From the NCBI RefSeq assembly GCF_035621455.1, contig NZ_CP141823.1, forward strand, positions 1,178,001 through 1,242,000: a stretch of DNA of 64,000 nt, written 5' to 3'. The translations under genes and the position numbers were made by a program. The DNA comes from Vibrio natriegens NBRC 15636 = ATCC 14048 = DSM 759. Its GTDB lineage: Bacteria; Pseudomonadota; Gammaproteobacteria; Enterobacterales; Vibrionaceae. Positions within the stretch are counted from its first letter, which is position 1, and every line of letters begins with the position of its first letter. The notes under the pieces are model-generated. The model did not search any database, was not told the origin of the DNA, and saw only the letters and a list, made by a program, of their open reading frames with translations. Shown here one piece after another: positions 55,094-63,964 of this stretch.

Positions 55094-56472
55094 GAACTGC
55101 TCTAGTCTTAGGTGGTTTGTTTTCCGCTACTCAAGTTAACGCTCTAGAACTTGATAAGAGCCAGTCGGCACTGGCTCTGATTGAGCAAGGTTGCGCCTAT
55201 GGTCGTGGCTCGCTGGCTATTGAAGCGGCCAAAGCGGATGCACTTAACAATCTGCGTTTTTTCCTGAACGGTCAAGTTAGCATGTCGTTGTCAACAGATG
55301 ATACCGAATTGCTAAACGATCAATTTAATCAGGCTACGCGCGACATGTTGGTTGAGGGTATTGATCAAGGTTTGATTAGTGCTGATTTCAGCCAGCCAGA
55401 GCTATTGGGGGACGATACTTGTGTTACCGCACGTGTAACCCCTCCGAAGAAAGATCCATCTTTGAACGAAGATGACATCTCTTGGGATTCTGAGCCAACG
55501 GTTTCTGTGGTGGTTGTCGGAGAAGGCATTGCAAGCAAAGCTCGCGGTTTAAGCGCACGTGAAGTAGCGGAGCAAGATGCGTTTCGCAGGGCTATTAGTC
55601 AGGTACTTGGAGTCATGGTTAAGTCCGGCTATTTGCAGCAGTCTTACTCCCGCATGTCGGCGAACTCAACAAGTGATGACTTCGACCTCCACGATGTAGC
55701 GGTGCAGTCGCTTTCGATGCAGTCACAAGGCATGATTACTGGATGGAGTGAAATCTCCAGTCAGACGAAGCCTAATGGTGTATTCACTATCACTTTAGAT
55801 GTCTCTGTTGAGCGTCAGAAAGTGCAAGCGAAAATTGCTCAACTGATTAAGAGCTTAGGCCAGCCAGCTGTTTACGTAGATGCTAACCTTCCCGTAGTAC
55901 GCTCTACTTTTTCTACCTCATTGGCAAATATGGGATTTGACCTTTCATCTGCGCCCGAGTTGGCAACGGTCATCCTCAAAGTGAATGAGACCAAGAAAGT
56001 GACACCTTCTGGTTTACAGTTGGCGTTGTCAGCGCAAATGCAGGATCGGAGTGGGAATTTATACGGGGAGTGGCATAACGACCCAACCTTGATGACCCTG
56101 CCAAACAAAGAAGGCATGCTCAATGAGCTCGCTTCTGTTCACCTGGCTGTTGAGAAAAACAAAACTGCTTTAACACAGGCTTTGCACGGTGCTGTTCAAA
56201 AAATGGCGATGCGTGGTGGTCCGGTTCGAGAACTTATCTTCACGCCAGCGGCGGCAGGAAAACAAGGGCAACTTTTCACGCTTATCAGCGCCATTAACGG
56301 CGTGTCGGATATCAAGATTGAAAGCCGCTCTGGCAGAGTTGTCGTCAAGCTTCGCTCTCTCAATAACGCCAATGATCTCGCGCAGTATATCGAACCAACC
56401 TTGCGCATCCATCAGCCCAATTACCCGTCAAAATTACGTGTCTTAAACGATTATCAAATTAACGTACTTTAG
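55075..56472 (+). CDS. FlgT N-domain-like periplasmic protein
   Basis: 465 aa with a signal peptide (cleavage near TQVNA). Two stretches have the FlgT-N/LPP20 pattern: GCAYGRGSLAIEAAKADALN near residue 38, and GEGIASKARGLSAREVAEQD near 150, followed by TLDVSVER. The C-terminal third (from about 370) looks like an alpha/beta domain. It begins within the preceding lipoprotein gene, so the pair is translationally coupled and may together cover what FlgT does in one chain. Weak likeness; no firm family. Confidence 0.6.
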   Translation: MGTRRLRTALVLGGLFSATQVNALELDKSQSALALIEQGCAYGRGSLAIEAAKADALNNLRFFLNGQVSMSLSTDDTELLNDQFNQATRDMLVEGIDQGLISADFSQPELLGDDTCVTARVTPPKKDPSLNEDDISWDSEPTVSVVVVGEGIASKARGLSAREVAEQDAFRRAISQVLGVMVKSGYLQQSYSRMSANSTSDDFDLHDVAVQSLSMQSQGMITGWSEISSQTKPNGVFTITLDVSVERQKVQAKIAQLIKSLGQPAVYVDANLPVVRSTFSTSLANMGFDLSSAPELATVILKVNETKKVTPSGLQLALSAQMQDRSGNLYGEWHNDPTLMTLPNKEGMLNELASVHLAVEKNKTALTQALHGAVQKMAMRGGPVRELIFTPAAAGKQGQLFTLISAINGVSDIKIESRSGRVVVKLRSLNNANDLAQYIEPTLRIHQPNYPSKLRVLNDYQINVL

Positions 56473-56490
56473 GACATTTAAAGGATTATT

Positions 56491-57789
56491 ATGTTTAAAA
56501 AATCACTCCTTTCATTGGTACTTGCGAGTGCCTTTAGTACTGCACACGCAAGTGCAGATTTTGATCTTAATGATCTCGTCCCTGCAACGAATACTGCTGA
56601 AACACAGGCTGTGAATACTGATAGTGTCAAAGAGGTTGGAGACGTAGTCGTTGCGGCTGACCCTAAAGCAGCAGTGCTTGTTGCTCACCAAAGCTTGATT
56701 GAAGAAGAAGGCGATGGCGTCAAAATGATCGCTGTTGGCTCTGGCATTGGTATTCTGTCTACAGGCTCTGGCAGCTACGAAACGTACGAAAACCGTAATG
56801 CAACGCTACTTTCTAAACGCGCGGCGTACATGAAAGCGTTCCAAATTGCTAAAAAGCAACTGGTTGAAAACATGGAAGGCATGAGCAATATGTGTGCGAC
56901 TGCCATCAACGAAACCATGGATATTATTGATACCGCAACAGAAAGCGCTGCGAATACAACAAGTATGATGAGTGATAACTGTGCTGAGTCAGTAAAGGGT
57001 GCGCTGGCTGGTTACGTAACTTTTGATGTCTTTGATGACCCAAGTGAGAACCTGGTTCGCGTTAGCTTAATTTCTACACCAAAAACTCGTGAACAAACCA
57101 AACGTAAAGTTGGTGCTATCACGCAAACTACTGAGCCAAACATCATCTTCAAACAGATTATTGCAGAGCTCCAATCCGGTGTTTTACCTCCAGTTGGCGC
57201 GAAAGTCATTACCAATGCAGAAACGGGAGAGTCTTTTGTTCTGGGTTTTGGCTCTTCAATTATTCGCGATAACAAGAACAATGCCGTAAAACGCAAGTTG
57301 CTTAATATGTCTAAATCTCAGGCACAGGCTAAAGCACGTAATGGTTTGATCGCCGTAATGCAAGGTGAACAAGTTTTCTGGGAAGGTGGCTTCACAGAGA
57401 ATCAGCTAGAGAAAAATGAACAGTTCGAATACGAACCAGATAGCATCAATCCAGCAGATGCGAAAGTGTTGGCAGAAAACAAGCACACTTTCCTAAACAA
57501 CATGAAGAGTGCGGATTCATACAAGTCGTTTGCTTCGGGTAAAGTGCCTGCAGGCGTTTCTGTGAAAACCTTTAAGAGCCATGATGGCGACTGGATGCTA
57601 GCGGTAGCGGTTTACGCACCTTCTTTGGAAGCGGCAGCAAAACAAGCGGCAGCAGAAAACAAACAGCGTGTGCGAGAAGGCCAGACAGTAGGCACAAACC
57701 ATAAGATCTCTACGACAGGTGGTTTGACTGATGGTGGCAACAATACTCAAGGCCCATCAGGCCAAGTGAGTAATGCGAATGATCTGTAA
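56491..57789 (+). CDS. Exported protein of unknown function
   Basis: 432 aa, signal peptide ending at about residue 20 (STAHA). An LPP20-like stretch AVGSGIGILSTGSGSYETYE then RAAYMKAFQIAKKQL occurs near 75-125. Four cysteines are spread in the mature part, and the C-terminus is low-complexity, rich in Gly, Asn and Ser. It overlaps the next gene by 17 bp. Not recognised beyond its pattern likeness to its neighbours. Confidence 0.65.
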   Translation: MFKKSLLSLVLASAFSTAHASADFDLNDLVPATNTAETQAVNTDSVKEVGDVVVAADPKAAVLVAHQSLIEEEGDGVKMIAVGSGIGILSTGSGSYETYENRNATLLSKRAAYMKAFQIAKKQLVENMEGMSNMCATAINETMDIIDTATESAANTTSMMSDNCAESVKGALAGYVTFDVFDDPSENLVRVSLISTPKTREQTKRKVGAITQTTEPNIIFKQIIAELQSGVLPPVGAKVITNAETGESFVLGFGSSIIRDNKNNAVKRKLLNMSKSQAQAKARNGLIAVMQGEQVFWEGGFTENQLEKNEQFEYEPDSINPADAKVLAENKHTFLNNMKSADSYKSFASGKVPAGVSVKTFKSHDGDWMLAVAVYAPSLEAAAKQAAAENKQRVREGQTVGTNHKISTTGGLTDGGNNTQGPSGQVSNANDL

Positions 57790-58543
57790 CCACAGATACG
57801 CGTTAATGCTGGCGGGCTGTATATGCCTGCCAGCCTTTGCTTCAGAACCACAAACCTGGTCATTTAATGGCACAGATTATCTCGTAAGTGATCGTGATGC
57901 TGAAATTTCGGTTGTGGTGTCACGAGAGCACGCACTGACAACCAAGCAAATGAAATCGCTCTGTCGTAAAGGCTTAGGGCTGAGTTTGAGAAAGCAATAT
58001 GAAGACAAGCTGGTTCAAGGAGAATGGATTAGCGAACGGCTTGATACTTGGCCGTTTGCGAACCTGACCTATGAGTTAACCAGTATACAGTTCTCATCGC
58101 TGGAGAAAGATCAGGCTTCATGCTCTGCGGTTATTAATGATACTGGGTATAAAACCAACCTTCAAACGACTGCGCTGAACTACGCCATTGCGTATTACCA
58201 GACCGAGCAATTTGCGAAAATAAAGCCCATTCTGCCGTTGTTAATGAAGGACTCCAGCGTCGCTATGGACGCGGCAGGGATCGTTAGCTTGCTGCTGGCT
58301 CAGTCAGACACCGATAAGGCGGATAGCTACTATCAACAGTATGTAGATAAGCATCTTATTACGCGAAATGAAGTAAAAATCTGGCTTGCTCAATGGAAGT
58401 ATGACCAAGGTAATCTTGAAGAGAGCCAGTTGCTGGCGAGGTCTTGCAGCAGTAAGCAATGTGAGCGTTTAGTGCTGGATATCGAAGAAACTCTATTTGA
58501 GCAACAAGCGGAAAGCGCAGGGGATCTCTCCTCTTACTTTTGA
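57773..58543 (+). CDS. Exported protein, TPR-like helical repeats
   Basis: 256 aa. An N-terminal hydrophobic segment contains LAGC and then ends at PAFAS, so either a lipoprotein (Cys16) or a soluble periplasmic form. The second half (from about 140) has helical pairs such as LNYAIAYYQTEQFAKIKPIL and KADSYYQQYVDKHL that resemble TPR or Sel1-type repeats. It probably mediates contacts among the products of this operon. Overlap with both neighbours indicates tight coupling. Confidence 0.6.
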   Translation: MRMICNHRYALMLAGCICLPAFASEPQTWSFNGTDYLVSDRDAEISVVVSREHALTTKQMKSLCRKGLGLSLRKQYEDKLVQGEWISERLDTWPFANLTYELTSIQFSSLEKDQASCSAVINDTGYKTNLQTTALNYAIAYYQTEQFAKIKPILPLLMKDSSVAMDAAGIVSLLLAQSDTDKADSYYQQYVDKHLITRNEVKIWLAQWKYDQGNLEESQLLARSCSSKQCERLVLDIEETLFEQQAESAGDLSSYF

Positions 58544-59904
58544 TGAGAAAGATGACGGTAGCAAGAATGATGAAACTAAAATATTGCGCACTGACAATAC
58601 TATTGAACCTAACTGTCACGATGCCAAGTCACGCCAACGACCCGTTCGCGGAACTCGACCAAGAGATAGAGCAGCTTACTGTTGACGACACGGCCGAGTT
58701 TGAGCAATGGTACGCAGCGCACATCAAAGAATTCAACCAGTGGCAACAAGCGTATTTAGCAGACTGGGACAGCAAACAAAAAGCATCCATTGAAAAATGG
58801 AGTGACAATAAAATCTCCTCACCAGAAGTTATTGTCGTTTACGACAAGAAACACGATGCGCGGACGGTTGTCGATTTGGAGAAAGGCGAAGTCACAGTAA
58901 GTTACCTGCCAAAGGATGAAACTGAAGACAAAACAGGGAAGACTCAAGACAAAACAGGGAAGACTCAAGACGCCGACGTTGTTAATGCTGTGATCAAGAA
59001 CAATGCCCAACTATGGGGAGAGGTTGGTGTACCGCAGCCTGCTGAAGCAAAGCCGACAACGGTTATTGTTGAAGAGGTGAAAGTTCAGGAAAAAACATTC
59101 GACCAAGTGAAGCAAGAAATTGAAGAACAGACAGAGCGCCAAATGAGTCAGTTAGACATGTTTGTCGCTCAAGGTTCTTCAGTTTTAAGTGAACAAAAGG
59201 CTGAACAACTTGTGTCTGAGCAAAAAAATGAGATGAATAAGCAAAAAGAAAAACGCATCGTAAAGATGAAACAAGTGCTTATTCAGCAGGAGCAAAAACT
59301 GAAAAAGGCACCGCGCAAAGTGGTGGCTTATACAGTGAAAATCCCGAAGTCATCTCTCTCTGACCGAGCAAACAAATATTTACCTGCAATAAAGGAAGAG
59401 GCGGAAAAACGTCAGTTAGCACCGGCTTTAGTGCTTGCGATCATGCATGAAGAATCTCACTTTAATCCAAAGGCGAAATCTCACGTACCAGCGTATGGGT
59501 TGATGCAAATTGTCCCAACTACAGCTGGGCATGATGTAAACAAGCTTTATCGTGGTAAAGACAAGCCAATGCGTGAAAATGATCTCTATGATCCAGCGGT
59601 CAATATTGAAACGGGCAGTGCCTATCTGAAGATTTTACAAAGCCGATACTTGAAAGGGATCAAAGACCCTAAAAGCGCAACGTACAGCATTATTGCAGCT
59701 TACAACACAGGTTCTGGCAACGTTGCTAAAGCGTTTGGAGAGCGACGTGTATCCCGAGCAATAAAAAAGATTAATAGCATGAGTTCTGATGAAGTATATC
59801 AGCAACTAATCAAAAACTTACCTTACCAAGAGACGCGCAATTACCTTAAGAAGGTGAACGATAGAATGCAAACTTATCAAGCGCAGTCAAACTCAGTCAT
59901 TTAA
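58543..59904 (+). CDS. MltC-like lytic transglycosylase with variable linker
   Basis: About 453 aa. A signal peptide ends near MPSHA. The N-terminal third (DUF3393-like) is followed by a charged, coiled-coil linker with a 21-bp duplication (58927-58968). The C-terminal SLT domain has catalytic Glu in MHEESHFNPKA, then AYGLMQIVPTTAGHDV and AAYNTGSGNVAKAF. This is the MltC arrangement, but without the lipobox of MltC. It would cleave peptidoglycan glycan strands in the periplasm. A start at 58543 overlaps the preceding stop (TGATG). Confidence 0.88.
   Translation: MRKMTVARMMKLKYCALTILLNLTVTMPSHANDPFAELDQEIEQLTVDDTAEFEQWYAAHIKEFNQWQQAYLADWDSKQKASIEKWSDNKISSPEVIVVYDKKHDARTVVDLEKGEVTVSYLPKDETEDKTGKTQDKTGKTQDADVVNAVIKNNAQLWGEVGVPQPAEAKPTTVIVEEVKVQEKTFDQVKQEIEEQTERQMSQLDMFVAQGSSVLSEQKAEQLVSEQKNEMNKQKEKRIVKMKQVLIQQEQKLKKAPRKVVAYTVKIPKSSLSDRANKYLPAIKEEAEKRQLAPALVLAIMHEESHFNPKAKSHVPAYGLMQIVPTTAGHDVNKLYRGKDKPMRENDLYDPAVNIETGSAYLKILQSRYLKGIKDPKSATYSIIAAYNTGSGNVAKAFGERRVSRAIKKINSMSSDEVYQQLIKNLPYQETRNYLKKVNDRMQTYQAQSNSVI
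58927..58968 (+). repeat. Tandem 21-bp duplication in coding sequence
   Basis: Two adjacent identical 21-bp units encode DKTGKTQ twice, in frame, within the linker of the transglycosylase. Unit number may vary between strains. Confidence 0.85.
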
Positions 59905-59915
59905 AAGGAATGGGG

Positions 59916-60494
59916 ATGAAACATCATATTCTTACCGCGGCAATCGGTGCTTTGGTTTTATCGGGGTGTGCAAGTCAAAGTGCGCAAGTAGAAACAGCAA
60001 AAATTGAAACGAGCACAGCAAACAATGTACCTAGCTGGGTTCTAAATCCGGCTTCGGCAAATGGTTTTGCGGCGTCAAACTGTGTGCAGTCATCAGGTAA
60101 TTTTTCTATCGACCGTAATCACGCGGTTTCTTTAGCACGTAATACACTCGCACAAAACTTAGATATCAAAGTGAGTGTGCTGGAGAAAAGCTATCAAAAG
60201 ATCAGCAGCTCTGTAGACGGACAATCTGCGGGCACTTCTTTTGAACAGATCGCGAAACAGGTCTCGAATACTTCAATCCATCATAGTGAAGTAGAGCAGA
60301 TCTCACTGGTTGAAATTGACGGTGCGAAGCAGGTATGTGCTTTGGTTGTCATGCCAGAAGTGGAATCAGAAAAACTGTTTAATAGTGCGTTAACAGTGTC
60401 ATCTATCGATCCAACCGATAAGGCGTCTCTTTATAAAGAGTTTGTTAGCCAAAAGACCACGAAACAATTAGAAGAGCAGGCAGAAGCGCTGTAA
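59916..60494 (+). CDS. LPP20-family lipoprotein, FlgP-like
   Basis: About 192 aa; lipobox LSGC (Cys18), with Ala at +2. VPSWVLNPASANGFAASNC and ISSSVDGQSAGTSFEQIAKQ match the LPP20 domain seen in FlgP, an outer-membrane ring protein of sheathed flagella. ATG 59916 has GGAATGGGG upstream; ATG 59910 is too close to the RBS. It closes the operon; a terminator follows. Confidence 0.75.
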   Translation: MKHHILTAAIGALVLSGCASQSAQVETAKIETSTANNVPSWVLNPASANGFAASNCVQSSGNFSIDRNHAVSLARNTLAQNLDIKVSVLEKSYQKISSSVDGQSAGTSFEQIAKQVSNTSIHHSEVEQISLVEIDGAKQVCALVVMPEVESEKLFNSALTVSSIDPTDKASLYKEFVSQKTTKQLEEQAEAL

Positions 60495-60514
60495 GTTGTT
60501 TGTGGCCTATTAAG

Positions 60515-60537
60515 AAAGCGAGCGTGGGGCTCGCTTT
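60515..60537 (+). terminator. Terminator of exported-protein operon
   Basis: AAAGCGAGC and GCTCGCTTT arms around GTGGG, 20 bp after the last stop. Its T-tail (TTTGAATTT) is short. Confidence 0.8.
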
Positions 60538-60657
60538 GAATTTATATACGCGATTGCTTTTAAACACTTACTGGGCTTTGGAAGGGGATATTTACTAAAT
60601 AAAAAGGGTACATAAATTGTTCTAAACTTTGAGTACATCATGTCAGAGGTGCTCAAA

Positions 60658-61530
60658 ATGGAGCGATATAAAAAAGCAACTGTTGGTCTCCTTGCTCTTT
60701 TTTTTCTTTTCGGCTGTGAAAGTCTATTTTTTTGGCCGACCAAAAATCTTGTTGGGTCACCGGAACACTTTAACTTCAGCAAACAAGATGTTTACTTCAC
60801 GACAGAAGACGGTCTCAAACTGCATGGATGGCGGCTTCCTGATGGTGGTAAAAGCAAGGTTGGAACCATATTTTTTCTACACGGTAATGCTCAAAACCTA
60901 AGTTATCATATCGCTAACTCCTACTGGCTTATTAATGAAGGGTGGGAAGTCGTAATTATTGATTACCGAGGATATGGATTGTCTGAAGGCGAGCCAGATA
61001 TATCTTCGATACAAAAAGATGCTTTGGCTGGCTATCAATCAATTTTATCTGAGCGTGAAGATAATTTACCAATTATTGTCTGGGGGCAGAGTCTTGGAGC
61101 TACAGTTGCAATTAATATGGTAGCAGAGCTTTCTACAACAGATAAACCTCAAGGACTAATCGTGGATAGTGCGTTTAGCTCGCACCGAAAGATAATGCAA
61201 GAAACGCTAGGTAAGTCTTGGATTACCTGGCTGTTCCAATACCCTCTTAGTTGGTTTGTACGTACTGACTATTCGCCATCATTATTCGTTGGTCAGATAG
61301 AAGATGTCCCACTACTAATCGTTCATAGTGAACGAGATCCGCTCATTAATATTGAACACGCGAAGGAATTATATGAACTAGCTAACTGGCCTAAGGAACT
61401 GTGGATATCGGAACAGCCAGGACATATTAATATATGGGATGATCTAGTTTGGCGTGAAAAACTAGTTTGTCAGCTTGGGGATTGGCCCGATCTCAAACCA
61501 ATGGAAAATGTATGTGAACATCACAATTGA
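60658..61530 (+). CDS. Alpha/beta-hydrolase lipoprotein (BEM46-like)
   Basis: About 290 aa with lipobox LFGC (Cys20 from ATG 60658; AGG 9 bases upstream). It has the alpha/beta hydrolase core with oxyanion loop FFLHGNAQN, nucleophile elbow GQSLGA, acid in HSERDPLI and His in QPGHINIWD. Similar small esterases are membrane-anchored; the substrate is unknown. It has its own upstream gap and may be independent of the preceding operon. Confidence 0.85.
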   Translation: MERYKKATVGLLALFFLFGCESLFFWPTKNLVGSPEHFNFSKQDVYFTTEDGLKLHGWRLPDGGKSKVGTIFFLHGNAQNLSYHIANSYWLINEGWEVVIIDYRGYGLSEGEPDISSIQKDALAGYQSILSEREDNLPIIVWGQSLGATVAINMVAELSTTDKPQGLIVDSAFSSHRKIMQETLGKSWITWLFQYPLSWFVRTDYSPSLFVGQIEDVPLLIVHSERDPLINIEHAKELYELANWPKELWISEQPGHINIWDDLVWREKLVCQLGDWPDLKPMENVCEHHN

Positions 61531-61644
61531 AGTGATATTACTCACTAATGTATTAAGAAATCGATATTTTTTTCATAAATGCATTGAGTTGATTATGGAA
61601 CGAAGTTAACATACTGCCATAATTATCTTGACGTATACAATTGG

Positions 61645-63519
61645 TTGAATTTTAAACATATTATTCTCTGTCTCGTTGTAAGTACTTGTGTTTCTTTATT
61701 AGGAATGAGCAGTAGTATGGCGAGCGATAGAGAGTTATTAGAAAAAGCAATACATGAATCGATAACTCGTGAATTAGCAGTGTCGAAAAAATGGCTAGGT
61801 CTTATCCATTTTGAAGATGGTGTAGTGTCTTCGAGAAGCTCAATAAACAATTCGGATTTCTTTTTATCCCCTTTAGGGTATAAAAGTCCACAAGCAGAAT
61901 TAAAGGCAACATTAGATAAGTTTATTCATTCCCCTATAACTCAGTGTCGCTTTCCGGCAAGAGTGCTCTGGTTAAAGTCGGTTATGCCAAACTTGATATT
62001 GCCGCAAGTTCACTGTGCTGAATATGATTCATATATGAAGGCCTTTCGTACCGAAAGTGTAAGCGTTCTGTATGCCAGTGGCTACCTCGGAAACCCGGCC
62101 TCGATGTATGGCCATGTTCTTTTAAAGTTTAATGGTTCTGAGAATAACGATTTACTTGATAACACGTTCAGCTATGGCGCTATTGTATCTGAATCTGATA
62201 ATAAGCTTACTTATATCTATAAAGGCATTATGGGGGGTTATCAGGGACATTTTGCTAACCAGAAATATCACCATCAAAGTTTAACTTACAATGAGTCTGA
62301 GTTGCGTGATTTATGGGAGTACCGGCTTAATCTAACTCAGGACGAAATAGATCTGTTATTGGCTCATCTATGGGAGATTGAAAACTCGAGCATGACATAC
62401 TATTTCTTCAAGCAAAATTGTAGTTATCAACTTGCAAAGTTGCTAGAAATTGTTGTCGATAGACCGCTGTTGGCACCAAATAAGTTATGGGTGATGCCTT
62501 ACGATCTGATTATGATGCTTAATCAACCGGGTGTTGCCGATTATATTGACGATTTTATCTATCATGGTTCGCGCCAAGAAAATTTATACAATAGATATAA
62601 ACAACTTAATGATAAAGAGAAAGACTGGGTTCAACGCATCATAAACCAGTCGTCTGAAAACACTCGGAGTTTGCTACTTTCAATTGATGAAGTCTCTGCA
62701 AAGAGAATAATTGATACACTATATGACTACTATTCATTTTTAGATATAAAAAATGAAGGATTGTCTAAAGAGCAAGCTAATAAACGGAAGCAGTTACTAT
62801 TAGTACGGTTTGAACTGCCTCCTGAGAAAATTGAGTGGGAAGTATCGAAGAAGAAACCACCGCATGCAGCACAAAATACGGCAAAGCTACAAGTTTCTCA
62901 GCTTTACAATGAGTCATTTGGACAGGGTAATATATTACGATTCCGAGCCAATTATTATGACATGTTGAATTTGAATGCAGCTCGTATTCCATATTCAGAG
63001 CTAAGTACTTTGGACATTAGTTTTTTATACACAATGGAAACCGACGCATTAAGGTTGCGTGAGTTTTCACTTTTTAATGTGGTAAATCTAAATGTTTCTC
63101 AGACAGGGTTGCCAGGTGATGAATCCAACGCGTGGGCACTGAAAGCAGGATATAAACCAACGAGTTTGGACTGCATTAAATGTTCAGATATATATCTATC
63201 AGGATTTTATGGTAAAAGCTGGCTAATCAGGGACAATTTTGTCGGTTATTCGGCACTAGCTGGAGAATTTCAGTTTTCGGACTTCACAAATAGTAACTTG
63301 CTTGGTGGGCCGGAATTTGGATTGGTGTTGGATATAACACCTTCATGGGCGACGTCTTTAATTTTTGGTCGCTCTTATAACTTAATAAGTTTAGCGGAAA
63401 GCAAAAACTATTTATCTTGGGAGCAGCGCTTTTTAGAGAGTCGTGATTTCGACTTCAGAACCACTGTTCGTTATGACGAAGTTTTTGAATATGCTATCAA
63501 CGTTTCAATGTATTGGTAA
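61645..63519 (+). CDS. DUF4105 (Lnb N-terminal-like) exported protein
   Basis: 624 aa. A TTG start is the only one keeping the signal peptide (FKHIILCLVVSTCVSLLG). The DUF4105 domain has ASGYLGNPASMYGHVLLKF, SYGAI and YYFFKQNCSYQLAKLLE, with conserved His and Cys. It resembles the periplasmic domain of lacto-N-biosidase-type enzymes, but its activity is unknown. The C-terminal third has repeating hydrophobic strands and ends INVSMYW, which could be an outer-membrane barrel. A DUF3015 gene follows 4 bp later. Codon use is more A+T-rich than its neighbours. Confidence 0.85.
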   Translation: MNFKHIILCLVVSTCVSLLGMSSSMASDRELLEKAIHESITRELAVSKKWLGLIHFEDGVVSSRSSINNSDFFLSPLGYKSPQAELKATLDKFIHSPITQCRFPARVLWLKSVMPNLILPQVHCAEYDSYMKAFRTESVSVLYASGYLGNPASMYGHVLLKFNGSENNDLLDNTFSYGAIVSESDNKLTYIYKGIMGGYQGHFANQKYHHQSLTYNESELRDLWEYRLNLTQDEIDLLLAHLWEIENSSMTYYFFKQNCSYQLAKLLEIVVDRPLLAPNKLWVMPYDLIMMLNQPGVADYIDDFIYHGSRQENLYNRYKQLNDKEKDWVQRIINQSSENTRSLLLSIDEVSAKRIIDTLYDYYSFLDIKNEGLSKEQANKRKQLLLVRFELPPEKIEWEVSKKKPPHAAQNTAKLQVSQLYNESFGQGNILRFRANYYDMLNLNAARIPYSELSTLDISFLYTMETDALRLREFSLFNVVNLNVSQTGLPGDESNAWALKAGYKPTSLDCIKCSDIYLSGFYGKSWLIRDNFVGYSALAGEFQFSDFTNSNLLGGPEFGLVLDITPSWATSLIFGRSYNLISLAESKNYLSWEQRFLESRDFDFRTTVRYDEVFEYAINVSMYW

Positions 63520-63523
63520 ATAA

Positions 63524-63964
63524 ATGAAAAAATTATTAGTAAGCGCAGTGGCGCTATCAACTCTATTGGCTGGCAACGCTGTGGCTGCAGATAAGGTTAA
63601 CCCTTGGAAACACTGTGGTATTGGAGCTATGATTTTTGATAACAACGGTGCGGCGGCAGCGATATCAAACATTATTTGGGATTTAGGTACAACCGCTGTT
63701 TCATCTAAGGTGTCTTCTGAAGACTCTTGTGAAGGTGCAAACGTCAAAGCTGCTCAATTTATTCAAGACAATTACAATCAAGTTCTTGAAGAGACTTCTC
63801 AAGGCAATGGCGAACATGTGACAGCAATGTTAGACATGCTAAGTGTAGAAGAAGCTAAACAGCCTCAAGTTTTAGCGGCTATCCGTACTGAAATGGCTGG
63901 TAAAGTAGCGAATGAGCAAGCAACACCTGAAGCTTATTACAATGTGGTAATGGCTAGCCTCTAA
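63524..63964 (+). CDS. DUF3015-family periplasmic protein
   Basis: 146 aa, signal peptide MKKLLVSAVALSTLLAGNAVA. The mature part starts DKVNPWKHCGIGAMIF and ends AYYNVVMASL, as in DUF3015 proteins. Two cysteines probably pair. Its start is 4 bp after the DUF4105 stop, so they are cotranscribed. Function unknown. Confidence 0.9.
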   Translation: MKKLLVSAVALSTLLAGNAVAADKVNPWKHCGIGAMIFDNNGAAAAISNIIWDLGTTAVSSKVSSEDSCEGANVKAAQFIQDNYNQVLEETSQGNGEHVTAMLDMLSVEEAKQPQVLAAIRTEMAGKVANEQATPEAYYNVVMASL

